From an uncultured Eubacteriales bacterium (lineage in GTDB: Bacteria > Bacillota > Clostridia > TANB77 > CAG-508), in contig CABUJR010000002.1 of the NCBI GenBank assembly GCA_902492015.1, positions 62,001-126,000 of the forward strand: DNA of 64,000 nt, read 5' to 3'. Shown here in pieces: positions 28,370-36,817 of the stretch. The position numbers and the translations under genes were made by a program. A model generated the notes under the pieces. It had not been told where the DNA came from. It saw nothing but the letters and a program-made list of their open reading frames with translations, and searched no databases. Numbering within the stretch: position 1 is the first letter of the stretch; every line of letters starts with the position of its first letter.

Positions 28370-29161
28370 ATGATAGAAAAATCAGAAATAGAAAAATTAA
28401 ATGATAATAAATTATTAGTTGCTAAAATAAAAGATAAATATGAATTTTCAAAAACTAGGAATAAAATAACATATACAGATTTTTTAAATATTTCTGAGAT
28501 TAATGTGGCAAAAAAATTTTTAATAGAAAATAAAATAAAAAATTATATTTTTTATGGTGGAAAAATAGAAGCTGATAGACAAATTTTAATTTTTTATCCA
28601 GAAAAATTTTCAGTAGATATGGTAGAAAAAAATTTTGAAAAAATTCTAGAAGTTATAGAAATAAAGCTACCTAATAATATACAATATGAACATAGAGAAT
28701 TTTTAAGTGGTATAATGAAATTAGGAATAAAAAGAGAAAAATTTGGAGATATTTTGGTAAGAGAATATGGAGCTGATATAATTTCTCTTTCAGAAGTTAC
28801 AAATTATTTAATTTCAGGCTTAAAAGATTTAACAAGATTTAGAAAATCAGAGATAAGAGCTAAAAATATTAATGAACTAAAAGATATTGAATTAGAATTT
28901 GAAAATATAAATATAATTGTCTCTTCAATAAGATTAGATAATTTTGTATCAGAACTTGCAAAATGTTCAAGAAGTAAAGCAGAAATATTAATTGAAGAAG
29001 GAAGGGTTTTTATAAATTCTATAAATGAATTTAAACCTGCAAAAAAAATAAATAAAAATGATATAATAACAATCAGAGGTAGAGGAAAATTTATATTTGA
29101 TAATATAGAAAAAGAAACTAAAAAAGGAAAGTTTTTAATAAATTTAAGAAAATATAAATAA
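28370..29161 (+). CDS. S4-domain RNA-binding protein, YlmH-like
   Basis: A 263-residue cytoplasmic protein of the YlmH family, members of which associate with ribosomes and peptidyl-tRNA. Diagnostic segments are HREFLSGIMKLGIKREKFGDILV in the middle and the S4 RNA-binding motif RLDNFVSELAKCSRSKAEILI near residue 190. It starts 28 bases after dxs, so it is likely cotranscribed. YlmH usually lies in the division cluster, so its place next to dxs is a lineage feature. Confidence 0.85.
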   Translation: MIEKSEIEKLNDNKLLVAKIKDKYEFSKTRNKITYTDFLNISEINVAKKFLIENKIKNYIFYGGKIEADRQILIFYPEKFSVDMVEKNFEKILEVIEIKLPNNIQYEHREFLSGIMKLGIKREKFGDILVREYGADIISLSEVTNYLISGLKDLTRFRKSEIRAKNINELKDIELEFENINIIVSSIRLDNFVSELAKCSRSKAEILIEEGRVFINSINEFKPAKKINKNDIITIRGRGKFIFDNIEKETKKGKFLINLRKYK

Positions 29162-29177
29162 ATTTAGGAGGTTTTTG

Positions 29178-29570
29178 ATGGTCGATTTAAGAGATGATTT
29201 GATTTTAGCGAGAAATATGAGACAAAGAGCATATTCTCCATATTCAAATTATACAGTAGGAGCTGTTGTTAAAACAAAAAATGGAAAAAGATATACAGGT
29301 TGTAATGTTGAGAATAGTGGAATTCAATCAATTTGTGCTGAGAGAGTTGCTTTTTGTAAAGCAATCGGAGAAGGAGAAAGAGACTTTGAAAGCATTTTAG
29401 TAATTGGAGGAAAAAAAGGAGAGGATCCAGAAAAGTGTTTGCCTTGTGGTTATTGCAGACAATTTATGAGAGAATTTGTTGATGATGATTTTAAAATATA
29501 CACAGTATATGATAATAAAATAGAAGAATATACTTTTAATGAACTTTTACCTAATTCTTTTAAACTTTAA
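29178..29570 (+). CDS. cdd: Cytidine deaminase
   Basis: A tetrameric-type, zinc-dependent deaminase of cytidine and deoxycytidine. The 130-residue protein has the substrate motif NVENSG, the catalytic CAERVAF (zinc Cys plus proton-shuttle Glu) and the second zinc pair in CGYCRQ preceded by PCG. The ATG at 29178 follows AGGAGG; a TTG three bases earlier is also in frame and is rejected. Confidence 0.95.
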   Translation: MVDLRDDLILARNMRQRAYSPYSNYTVGAVVKTKNGKRYTGCNVENSGIQSICAERVAFCKAIGEGERDFESILVIGGKKGEDPEKCLPCGYCRQFMREFVDDDFKIYTVYDNKIEEYTFNELLPNSFKL

Positions 29571-29598
29571 TAAGATAATTTAAATTTAAATATTAATA

Positions 29599-29642
29599 CA
29601 AAAAAACAAGTAATTTTTATTTTCAAAAATTACTTGTTTTTT
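29599..29642 (+). terminator. Terminator of the dxs-ylmH-cdd unit
   Basis: AAACAAGTAATTTTT pairs with AAAAATTACTTGTTT and is followed by T residues. It is symmetrical and can serve both strands. Confidence 0.9.
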
Positions 29643-29644
29643 AT

Positions 29645-29797
29645 TTAGTAGGAAAGTGCTTTGCACTTCCTACTAAATAAAGGATTACGCCCAATATTGC
29701 ACACAAGTTTTTTGAAAAAAACTTGGCACGAGAACAAAGACGTGGACATTTGCATAAAATTTAGTCCTTTGCAAATGTCCACTTTTGTTCTAATATC
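29645..29797. repeat. Composite inverted-repeat element, copy B
   Basis: A near-perfect palindrome (TAGTAGGAAAGTGC, three bases, then GCACTTCCTACTA) at 29648-29678 is followed by a linker with AAGTTTTTT/AAAAAACTT. A second inverted repeat, AGAACAAAGACGTGGACATT with AATGTCCACTTTTGTTCT, lies at 29731-29792. The second part is related to the segment at 4963-5034. An ORF crossing it has no ribosome binding site and no protein-like features. Confidence 0.65.
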
Positions 29798-29817
29798 ATC
29801 TATGTTATTTTTAAAAT

Positions 29818-31356
29818 TTATCTTTCTCCAAAATCATCTTCTTGAGTTTGTGGAGTCATATTACTTGCTAATTTAGTATCTGAAACTTCAGTACTTTTTA
29901 CTTGAGAGTCTTGAATTTTTTCTGGTAAAATTGTTTTTAATGATGGATCTGTAAATAAAAAGCCACCAGAATAAACCATTCGAGTACCAGCTAAATGCTC
30001 AGTATCTTCCAATATTTGTTTGTATTCAGCAAGAATTTGCATAACATCTTCACCTTGTTTTATAAAATTATCATTTTGGTCAACAGATGGATATTTTTTA
30101 TCTAAATCATATTCATTATCATAACTTTGTTTGATTGGCTCTCCTGCAAGTGAAGTAAATTCACTTATTGTTATTTCTTTTTTTTCACCATCTTTATTTG
30201 TATAACTTATAGTACAAAAGTTCTCTGAACGTGGCTCTCCAGTAGTATTATACATATTAACAGTCTTATCATAGCTTGTTTCAACAGATGTTACTTTACA
30301 ATCAGGATTTTTAGATTCAAAAGCTTCTGTTACTAAATCAGACATAACATCATCTATAACATTATCTAAACTAGTACGAATTGAATTTAAATCATCAGTT
30401 GTTGGTTGTGTAGGAGAATTCTCGGCATTTTCAATAGCTGTTCTGATTGCACTAAGTTTATCTATTGTTTCTGGTGATACATAGTTTTGATAACCTTGTT
30501 CAGCATTTGTTTTTACATCTAAATCTTGAAATGCTGCTTTATCACTAATGTGAGAAGCACCTCCTAAAATTGTAGCTAAACAAGCAGCGCTAACTATAAC
30601 ACCTCTTACTTTAGATTTATTCTTTGCATAAAATTTTTGAGCTCTTTTTCCAAGTACGTGAGCAGCTTCTTTAGCAAGATTAGGCTCTTCACGAAATTCT
30701 TTTGCTTCACTTCTTGAATACATACTTGAAGCTTGATCTTTTATTTGATTATGAGAGTTAACTGTGTGAATAGTTGAACCAAAAGCTTCAGGAGTAATAT
30801 CTCTTATAAATCTTCCAATTGGTAAATGTTGGTCATCGATGCTATTTATTCTTTGAATAGCTTGTCTTGTTTTTAAATAGAAATTATGGCCAATACCTTG
30901 TCTTGAATGCTCATTAACAAAATCATCAAAAGTACGTGTACTCTTAGATGTTGTTTGCATAAATTTATGATAATTATCCATTTCATGTTTGTCTATATAT
31001 TTTTCACCACTTGAAGTTTCTTTTACAGTACTAAATAATCTATTTGTGGCTTCTTGAAATTGTCTTAGTCTACCAGCAGAAAAAGCATAATCTCTAAATA
31101 TTTTTATTTCTTCATTTGAATAGACTTTTTTTCCATCTATAATATTATTTTCAGGTTTTGTAAATTCTATATCTCCACGAGCAGCCATTGTAAGAGGTAC
31201 ACTATATTTTGTTTGTAATTGTTCTGGTGTTAATTCACCATTTTGCATAACTGCAAGCCTTGCATATAATTCACATAATTTTGAATAATATTGTAATTCC
31301 TTAGTAACTAATGCTTTTTTACAAAGATTTATGTTTTGTTGTGTGTTTAAATTCAT
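29818..31356 (-). CDS. Uncharacterised protein with one central membrane segment
   Basis: I do not recognise the family. The 512-residue protein has a helical N-terminal half, a basic stretch (KKFYAKNKSKVRG-like) leading into one hydrophobic segment (about residues 250-268, VIVSAACLATILGG), then an outer-facing C-terminal half of about 240 residues with a mixed acidic sequence. The ATG at 31356 follows GGAGG; a TTG six bases upstream is in frame. It is monocistronic and convergent with the cdd unit. Confidence 0.7.
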   Translation of the reverse strand: MNLNTQQNINLCKKALVTKELQYYSKLCELYARLAVMQNGELTPEQLQTKYSVPLTMAARGDIEFTKPENNIIDGKKVYSNEEIKIFRDYAFSAGRLRQFQEATNRLFSTVKETSSGEKYIDKHEMDNYHKFMQTTSKSTRTFDDFVNEHSRQGIGHNFYLKTRQAIQRINSIDDQHLPIGRFIRDITPEAFGSTIHTVNSHNQIKDQASSMYSRSEAKEFREEPNLAKEAAHVLGKRAQKFYAKNKSKVRGVIVSAACLATILGGASHISDKAAFQDLDVKTNAEQGYQNYVSPETIDKLSAIRTAIENAENSPTQPTTDDLNSIRTSLDNVIDDVMSDLVTEAFESKNPDCKVTSVETSYDKTVNMYNTTGEPRSENFCTISYTNKDGEKKEITISEFTSLAGEPIKQSYDNEYDLDKKYPSVDQNDNFIKQGEDVMQILAEYKQILEDTEHLAGTRMVYSGGFLFTDPSLKTILPEKIQDSQVKSTEVSDTKLASNMTPQTQEDDFGER

Positions 31357-31522
31357 GACCAATCCTCCAAATAATTTACTTTAATTATAATATAAATTAA
31401 GTACAAAAATATAAATGTAACATAAACGTAATATAAAAATAATTTATATGTAAAATAAAAATTTGTACTAAATCTAAAGAAAAATATTCTAAAAAAATAA
31501 AGAAATTATTAACAGAAAATAA

Positions 31523-31551
31523 TTGACAAAAAAAATATTTTAATAGATAAT
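31523..31551 (+). promoter_or_regulatory. Candidate promoter of the glucan phosphorylase
   Basis: TTGACA and GATAAT are separated by 17 bases, about 60 bases upstream of the start. Confidence 0.6.
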
Positions 31552-31612
31552 TATTAGTATAAATGACAAATGAAGATTAAATTTGATAAATACAAAGGAG
31601 GAATATATTATT

Positions 31613-34174
31613 ATGTATATATTCAATAGAGTTACTGTAGTACCACAATTACCTGGGAGAATAAGTAAATTAACAGAAATAGCAAATAATTTATGGTGGT
31701 CTTGGAATACTGAGTTTTTAAGATTATTTGAAACCATTGATAATGAATTATGGGAATCTTGTGAAAGAAATCCCGTAAAATTTTTAAAAATGATATCACA
31801 AGAAAAAATAGAATCAGTAGCAAATAATCAAGATTTCTTAAGAAAATATGATAGAGTTGTTGAAAATTTTGAAGATTATATGGAAAGTAAAGATACATGG
31901 TATACTAAAAACTATCCAAATAATAAAGAAGATTTAATAGCATATTTTTCTGCAGAATATGGATTAGATGAAATAATTCCAATCTATTCAGGCGGACTTG
32001 GTATTTTGTCAGGAGATCATTTAAAATCAGCAAGTGATTTAGGATTACCCTTTGTAGCTATAGGATTATTATATAAAAATGGATATTTTCATCAAAGAAT
32101 AAATTCTCGTGGAGAACAATGTTCAGAGTATCATAATATAGATTTATATAATTTGCCAATTACTCCAGTAAAAAATGAAATAGATGATGAGATTATAATA
32201 GATATACCACTAGAAAATAGAATTTTATATTTAAAATTATGGCAAATAAATGTTGGAAGAATTAAATTATATTTAATGGATTCAGACATAGAACAAAATG
32301 ATGAAGATTTAAGAGGGATTACTCTTCGTTTATATGGCGGAGATAAAGAAATGAGAATTCGCCAAGAGATAGTTCTTGGTATGGCAGGGGTAAAAGCTCT
32401 TAAAATACTAGGATATAATCCAAGTGTATATCACATGAATGAGGGACATTCATCATTCTTAACTTTAGAATTAATAAAAAATATAATGACAGAAAAACAG
32501 GTTTCTTTTGAAATGGCAAAAGAAATTGCAACTGTTCAAACAGTATTTACTACACATACACCAGTTCCAGCAGGAAATGATATATTTGATATAAGTTTAG
32601 TGGAAAAATATTTTAATGGTTTCTGGGATAAATTAGGAATAACAAAAGAAGAATTTTTAAGATTAGGTATGCCAGGAAATGATTTAGAGCCAGGATTTAA
32701 TATGGGAATATTAGCATTAAAAATTGCTGGCAAGAAAAATGGTGTAAGTAAATTACATGGAGAAGTATCAAGAGAATTATTTAGTGAAGTATGGCCTAAT
32801 ATTGCAGAAGATGAATCACCAATTACTTATGTAACAAACGGAATTCATACTTGTACATGGCTTGCTCCTAATATAAAAGAACTATTTAATGAATATTTAC
32901 CACCATATTGGCAAGATAAAATTCAGCTTGATTCTACTTGGGAAAAAGTTGATAACATACCAAATGAAAAACTATGGGCAGAACATATTGAAAGAAAAGA
33001 AAAACTAATAAAATTAATTAAACAAAATGTAACAGATAGATACTCAAATAGTGGAATAGGATATGATCAAATTGCAGAAGTTGTAAATAAATTAAATCCA
33101 AAAGCTTTAACTATTGGTTTTGCAAGAAGATTTGCAACATATAAAAGAGCAACTTTGATATTTAAAGATTTAGCAAGGTTATCACAATTATTAAATGATG
33201 AAGAACATCCAGTGCAACTAGTTTTTGCAGGAAAAGCTCATCCTCAAGATAAAGAAGGACAAGATTTAATAAAATATATTCATGAGATTTCATTAATGCC
33301 ACAATTTAAAGGAAAAATCTTTTTATTAGAAAATTATAATATTGGAATTTCTAGATATTTAATAAGTGGCGTAGATGTATGGCTTAATAATCCAAGAAGA
33401 CCAATGGAAGCATCAGGAACATCTGGAGAAAAAGCTTCAGTTAATGGAGTATTAAACTTTAGTGTATTAGATGGTTGGTGGTGCGAAGGATATGATGGAA
33501 CAAATGGATGGTCAATAGGAACAAACGCACAATATGATTCTTATGAAGAACAAGATAAAGCAGATAGTAATAGTTTATATCATACTCTAGAAAACAAAAT
33601 AATTCCTGCATATTATAACCAAGATGAAAATGGTATTTCAAAAGAATGGTTAACATATATGAAAAATTCAATAAAAACTACTGGAGGAAAATATAGTACT
33701 TCAAGAATGGTTTCAGATTATGTGAATGATTTGTATATGCCACTTTGTAATTTAAGAAAACAATATTTTCAAGATTTAGGAAAAGTTGCAGAGTTTACAG
33801 AATGGAAGAAAAATATAAGAAATAACTGGGATAATATAAAAATCGTTCAAGATAGAAATGTTGATAATGCGAGACTTTCTTCAGGAACACAAATAACAGT
33901 TACTTGTGAAGTATACTTACCAAATATAGCTGAAGAAAATACAGATGTTCAAGTATATTTCGGACAATTTTTAAATAATGGAACAGTAAAAAATGTTTAT
34001 ACTTCAACAATGAATAAAATTGGAGAAAATAAAGAAGAACACAAATATACTTATGAAGCAGTTATAGATTTAAATACTGGTGGAAATTTTGGATATACAT
34101 TTAGAGTAATGCCAAAACATGAAATGCTATTAGATTCTGAAAATTTAAATTTAGTTAAATGGATAACTAAATAA
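31613..34174 (+). CDS. glgP: Alpha-glucan (glycogen) phosphorylase
   Basis: Releases glucose 1-phosphate from alpha-1,4-glucans using pyridoxal phosphate. The 853-residue protein has the N-terminal PGRISKLTEIANNLWWSWN domain found in alpha-glucan phosphorylases of the short GlgP subfamily. Next come the catalytic-core segments EYGLDEIIPIYSGGLG, HMNEGHSSF and FARRFATYKRA, and the PLP-lysine region EASGTSGEKASVNG. The start follows AAGGAGG. A C-terminal stretch of about 150 residues extends past the PLP site. Confidence 0.95.
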   Translation: MYIFNRVTVVPQLPGRISKLTEIANNLWWSWNTEFLRLFETIDNELWESCERNPVKFLKMISQEKIESVANNQDFLRKYDRVVENFEDYMESKDTWYTKNYPNNKEDLIAYFSAEYGLDEIIPIYSGGLGILSGDHLKSASDLGLPFVAIGLLYKNGYFHQRINSRGEQCSEYHNIDLYNLPITPVKNEIDDEIIIDIPLENRILYLKLWQINVGRIKLYLMDSDIEQNDEDLRGITLRLYGGDKEMRIRQEIVLGMAGVKALKILGYNPSVYHMNEGHSSFLTLELIKNIMTEKQVSFEMAKEIATVQTVFTTHTPVPAGNDIFDISLVEKYFNGFWDKLGITKEEFLRLGMPGNDLEPGFNMGILALKIAGKKNGVSKLHGEVSRELFSEVWPNIAEDESPITYVTNGIHTCTWLAPNIKELFNEYLPPYWQDKIQLDSTWEKVDNIPNEKLWAEHIERKEKLIKLIKQNVTDRYSNSGIGYDQIAEVVNKLNPKALTIGFARRFATYKRATLIFKDLARLSQLLNDEEHPVQLVFAGKAHPQDKEGQDLIKYIHEISLMPQFKGKIFLLENYNIGISRYLISGVDVWLNNPRRPMEASGTSGEKASVNGVLNFSVLDGWWCEGYDGTNGWSIGTNAQYDSYEEQDKADSNSLYHTLENKIIPAYYNQDENGISKEWLTYMKNSIKTTGGKYSTSRMVSDYVNDLYMPLCNLRKQYFQDLGKVAEFTEWKKNIRNNWDNIKIVQDRNVDNARLSSGTQITVTCEVYLPNIAEENTDVQVYFGQFLNNGTVKNVYTSTMNKIGENKEEHKYTYEAVIDLNTGGNFGYTFRVMPKHEMLLDSENLNLVKWITK

Positions 34175-34192
34175 AAATGGTAGAAATTATTA

Positions 34193-34232
34193 ATAAAAGG
34201 TAGATACTAGAAATAGTATTTACCTTTTTTGT
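34193..34232 (+). terminator. Terminator after glgP
   Basis: AAAAGGTAGATACT pairs imperfectly with AGTATTTACCTTTT around GAAAT and is followed by T residues. Confidence 0.8.
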
Positions 34233-34720
34233 ATAATAGAAATGTATCTTAACTTTCATATTATATAAAGGTTTTGCCTAATATTTTGCACCAATTTTTA
34301 AAAATTTTTTTATTGAAAATATCTAATATTAATATAGAAGTAAAAAAAGTTTGTATTTAAATAAATACAAACGATAAATTAGTAAAAATATGGTGCTATA
34401 ATTTCAACCAAGTTAAATATTTTAACTGCAACAATTATTTAAAATCCTAGTAAATATCAATCTGATATTTATTTACCCCAAATTAGAAAATTAAATATAA
34501 AAATTAAATTAAAGTTTTTTGTTGTGCCCCAAACATGGAAAAATGTTCTATTGTAGATTTTTTATACTTTGAACTTGCTAATATTAGCAAAATCCAAATT
34601 CAAAGATAAAACTCAACTAAAATTTAATTCAAAAAAAGTGATAGTTTGTTTTATGCCCCTAAAATGATTATTATAAAGCAGTTTAAAATATTTAACTTAA
34701 TTTTTATTAAAGGAGGTTAT
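34233..34720 (+). other. Non-coding 0.5-kb leader region with several hairpins
   Basis: No convincing gene is present. Visible elements are the 16-mer ATTATATAAAGGTTTT (also at 22412-22427), a palindrome GTTTGTATTTA/TAAATACAAAC at about 34349-34372, a stem GTAAATATCA/TGATATTTATTTAC at about 34449-34476 followed by CCCC, a TTGCTAATATTAGCAA palindrome at about 34574, and scattered CCCC runs in an otherwise AT-only background. It may be a structured leader or the remains of a gene. Confidence 0.4.
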
Positions 34721-35298
34721 GTGAAAAAGAAATTAATTAGTGCATTAATTTTTTTAGCACTAATTATAGTTGGATTTATAGTAGGTTTTAAGTATGCTAT
34801 AAATTACAATCTTACAATTAGCAAACGGTTATGCGAGTATTGCTAATTGGTCATTAAAATCTCAAACAGAAAAAAATGTCATAAAATTTTCAGAAGAAAA
34901 ACTTATGCCTGGAACAAGTGGAAATTTTTTAATAGATATTGATGCTTCTGGAGCAGAAGTAGAAATTGAGTATAAAATAAATGTTTTAGAAGAAAAAAAT
35001 ATACCAAGAAATATGAAATTTTATGGCGAAATATTGGATGAAAAAGGAGGTGTAATAAAGAAGACTGAAGAATATAGCAGTTTTAAAGAACTAGCATCTA
35101 AAGAATTAAATCGGAAAAATACCAGTTGAAAAAAATAATCAAAAACAATTTATTAAAATATATTGGAACTGGGAATTTAATGAAAATGATGAGAGTTCAC
35201 AAGATGCAGAAGACGCCCATTTTTTTTATGATGAAAATGGTCAATCTTCCTTAGATTGCTACATAAGTTTACAAATAATTGGTATGCAATCTAAATAA
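34721..35298 (+). CDS. TasA/camelysin-like secreted protein with two apparent +1 frameshifts at CGG
   Basis: Three frames join into one 191-residue protein. Frame one (GTG 34721, behind AGGAGG) gives a signal-anchor, KKKLISALIFLALIIVG, ending ISK. Skipping the C of CGG at 34826 continues as GYASIANWSLKSQTEKN and later MPGTSGNFLIDIDASGAEV. Skipping the C of a second CGG at 35112 continues as GKIPVEKNNQ, then IYWNWEFNENDESSQDAED and ends GMQSK. The combined sequence has the TasA/camelysin-family pattern: IAxW after the signal, PGTSGxFxIxIDAxGxEV, then YWxWxF...D..DA near the end. Zero-frame reading stops within six codons of each CGG. It heads a unit of three secreted proteins. A decayed gene is the alternative. 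Confidence 0.75.
34826..34828 (+). other. Putative CGG recoding site 3 (+1 frameshift)
   Basis: The zero-frame codons are AAA CGG TTA. Skipping the C gives AAA GGT TAT and restores GYASIANW of the TasA-like protein. Confidence 0.6.
35112..35114 (+). other. Putative CGG recoding site 4 (+1 frameshift)
   Basis: The zero-frame codons are AAT CGG AAA. Skipping the C gives AAT GGA AAA and restores ELNGKIPVE, followed by 56 more residues of the TasA-like protein. Confidence 0.6.
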
Positions 35299-35344
35299 AA
35301 ATTATCTTTCTATAAAATAAATCCTATAAACTTTATATATTAAA

Positions 35345-35367
35345 AGCAGAGAGAAAAACTCTCTGCT
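35345..35367 (+). other. Strong intergenic hairpin without T-run
   Basis: AGCAGAGAG and CTCTCTGCT pair perfectly around AAAAA. No U-tract follows on the plus strand, so it is more likely an attenuator or mRNA-stability element between the first two secreted-protein genes than a full terminator. A second weaker copy of the motif, TAGCAGAAAG, follows at about 35385. Confidence 0.5.
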
Positions 35368-35416
35368 AAGAATAAAAAATATTTTTAGCAGAAAGTTTTT
35401 AAAAAAGTATGATGAT

Positions 35417-35932
35417 ATGAATAACAAAAATAAAATAATAGTAGTTTTAATAATAATTCTTATTACATTTTTTACTCAAAACACATTTGCAAAATTTTAT
35501 GAAAAACTTGAAAAAACATTAATAAAAGCAGAAATTGCAGAACCAATAGCAATTTTTGAAAGTGTAAGTGAAACTGTAAAAATTAATAATTTTAATAAAT
35601 ATAGCGGAGAAAAAGAGTATATTTTTAAAATAAAAAATTATGATATTTTAGAAAATGGTGAGAGAAGAATTAGTGAAGTAAATTTTAATTATTTTATAGA
35701 AATAAAAAGTACAAATAGTAATTTTCCAATTAAATATAAATTAATAGATATGCAAAATAATGAAGAAATAGAATTAATTAATAATAAAAGTAATGAAATA
35801 AGTATGAAAAGTGAAAAAGAATTTGAAAAAGGTTACAAGCTAGTAATTATGTATGATGAGACTAAAAAAGTAGATACAAATGAAAAAAGTGCAGATATAG
35901 AAATATTAGTAAAAATAAGTCAAAGTATGTAG
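35417..35932 (+). CDS. Secreted protein of unknown function
   Basis: I do not recognise a named family. The 171-residue protein has a clear signal peptide (MNNKNKIIVVLIIILITFF, cleavage near TFAKF) and then a beta-rich, Lys/Glu/Asn-rich domain without cysteines, resembling small secreted fibre- or pilin-type subunits in general character. It follows the TasA-like gene and precedes another secreted protein, so the three probably act together at the cell surface. Confidence 0.65.
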   Translation: MNNKNKIIVVLIIILITFFTQNTFAKFYEKLEKTLIKAEIAEPIAIFESVSETVKINNFNKYSGEKEYIFKIKNYDILENGERRISEVNFNYFIEIKSTNSNFPIKYKLIDMQNNEEIELINNKSNEISMKSEKEFEKGYKLVIMYDETKKVDTNEKSADIEILVKISQSM

Positions 35933-36019
35933 CTAAAATTCGTATCCAAAAATCTATTTATCTTAAGAAATTTTGAAATTAGAAATCTTGAAAATTAGAT
36001 TTTAGAAAGGAATAATAAT

Positions 36020-36640
36020 ATAAAAAACATTAAAATTTTAAAAACAACTTTAATCTTTTTATTGATAATTTTATATTCATCAATAACTAATTATGCTAAA
36101 TATAATTATTCATATAAAGTAACTGCATTTTCTTTAAAAATACCAGATAGTCAAATTTTATATGAAATAAATATGAGTAATAATGGAATAGGCTATACTA
36201 ATCAAAATGTAGAAATAATGATTAGTTTTAATAAAGAAATTAATAGTGTTGATGGTTTTTCTTTATCAGCAGATAGAAAGAAATTATCAAGAATTGTAGA
36301 AGAAAATGAAAAAAACACAATAAAAGTAATAGATGATTATGGCAATAGTCAAATAATAACTTATGTAGTAAATAATATAGATAAAATAATTCCTGAAATA
36401 TTAGGTGTAGAAAATGGTGTTACTTATACAGATAATGTAGAAATAAAATATAAAGACAATGTTGGAATACAAAAAATAGAAGTTTTTAAAATATTGGAAA
36501 ATAATGAAGCTGTTATAGAAAAAAATCCGTATAAAATAGAAAATTCTGGGACTTATAGAATAATAGTTAGTGATTTAGCAGGAAATATAAATGAAAAAAT
36601 AATAAAAATAGAAAAAAATTATATTATAGAATATAAATAA
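36020..36640 (+). CDS. Secreted Ig-like-domain protein, possible ATA start
   Basis: A secreted protein with a signal peptide (KNIKILKTTLIFLLIILYSS) and a beta-sandwich-like body with VENGVTYTDNVEIKYKDNVGI and SGTYRIIVSDLAGN, typical of bacterial Ig-like or cadherin-like surface domains. The first standard in-frame start is TTG 36062, which would cut the signal peptide in half. The only good ribosome binding site, AGAAAGG at 36004-36010, is nine bases before an in-frame ATA at 36020, giving 206 residues and an intact signal. Non-canonical ATA initiation is therefore suspected. Confidence 0.6.
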   Translation: MKNIKILKTTLIFLLIILYSSITNYAKYNYSYKVTAFSLKIPDSQILYEINMSNNGIGYTNQNVEIMISFNKEINSVDGFSLSADRKKLSRIVEENEKNTIKVIDDYGNSQIITYVVNNIDKIIPEILGVENGVTYTDNVEIKYKDNVGIQKIEVFKILENNEAVIEKNPYKIENSGTYRIIVSDLAGNINEKIIKIEKNYIIEYK

Positions 36641-36693
36641 AGTTTTATATAGTAGATAAGGTAAAAACTTTTCTATCATATAAAGCTTTTTTT
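36641..36693 (+). terminator. Terminator of the secreted-protein unit
   Basis: AGTTTTATATAGTAGA pairs with TCTATCATATAAAGCT, including wobble pairs, and is followed by a run of seven or more T residues. Confidence 0.7.
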
Positions 36694-36817
36694 ATGTACA
36701 TATATTACTAGATTTTTTTTTGTTTATATGATATACTAATAAAAGTTATTTTTGAATTTAAAAATTTAATTTATTCTAAAAATTTTATTATTAATTAGTA
36801 TAATAAAAGGAGAAATT

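Noticed and set aside
29661..29876. Short plus-strand ORF over the repeat element
   Set aside because: It crosses the palindromes, lacks a ribosome binding site and enters the 3' end of the opposing gene.
34260..34275. 16-mer ATTATATAAAGGTTTT shared with 22412-22427 as a mobile repeat
   Set aside because: It is short and AT-rich, and similarity does not extend far on either side; kept only as a note under the leader region.
2190..35114. Ordinary sequencing or assembly indels at the four sites
   Set aside because: None of the four extra bases lengthens a homopolymer, and all four create the same codon, which is otherwise unused in AT-rich genes. Not excluded without reads, but not preferred.
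2157..35129. CGG reassigned to another amino acid (Trp or Gln, as reported in some bacteria)
   Set aside because: Reading CGG as any amino acid keeps the zero frame, which meets a stop within 4-37 codons and loses the conserved sequence; only a frame change restores it.
35345..35367. Rho-independent terminator between the first two secreted-protein genes
   Set aside because: The stem is strong, but no T-run follows on the plus strand.
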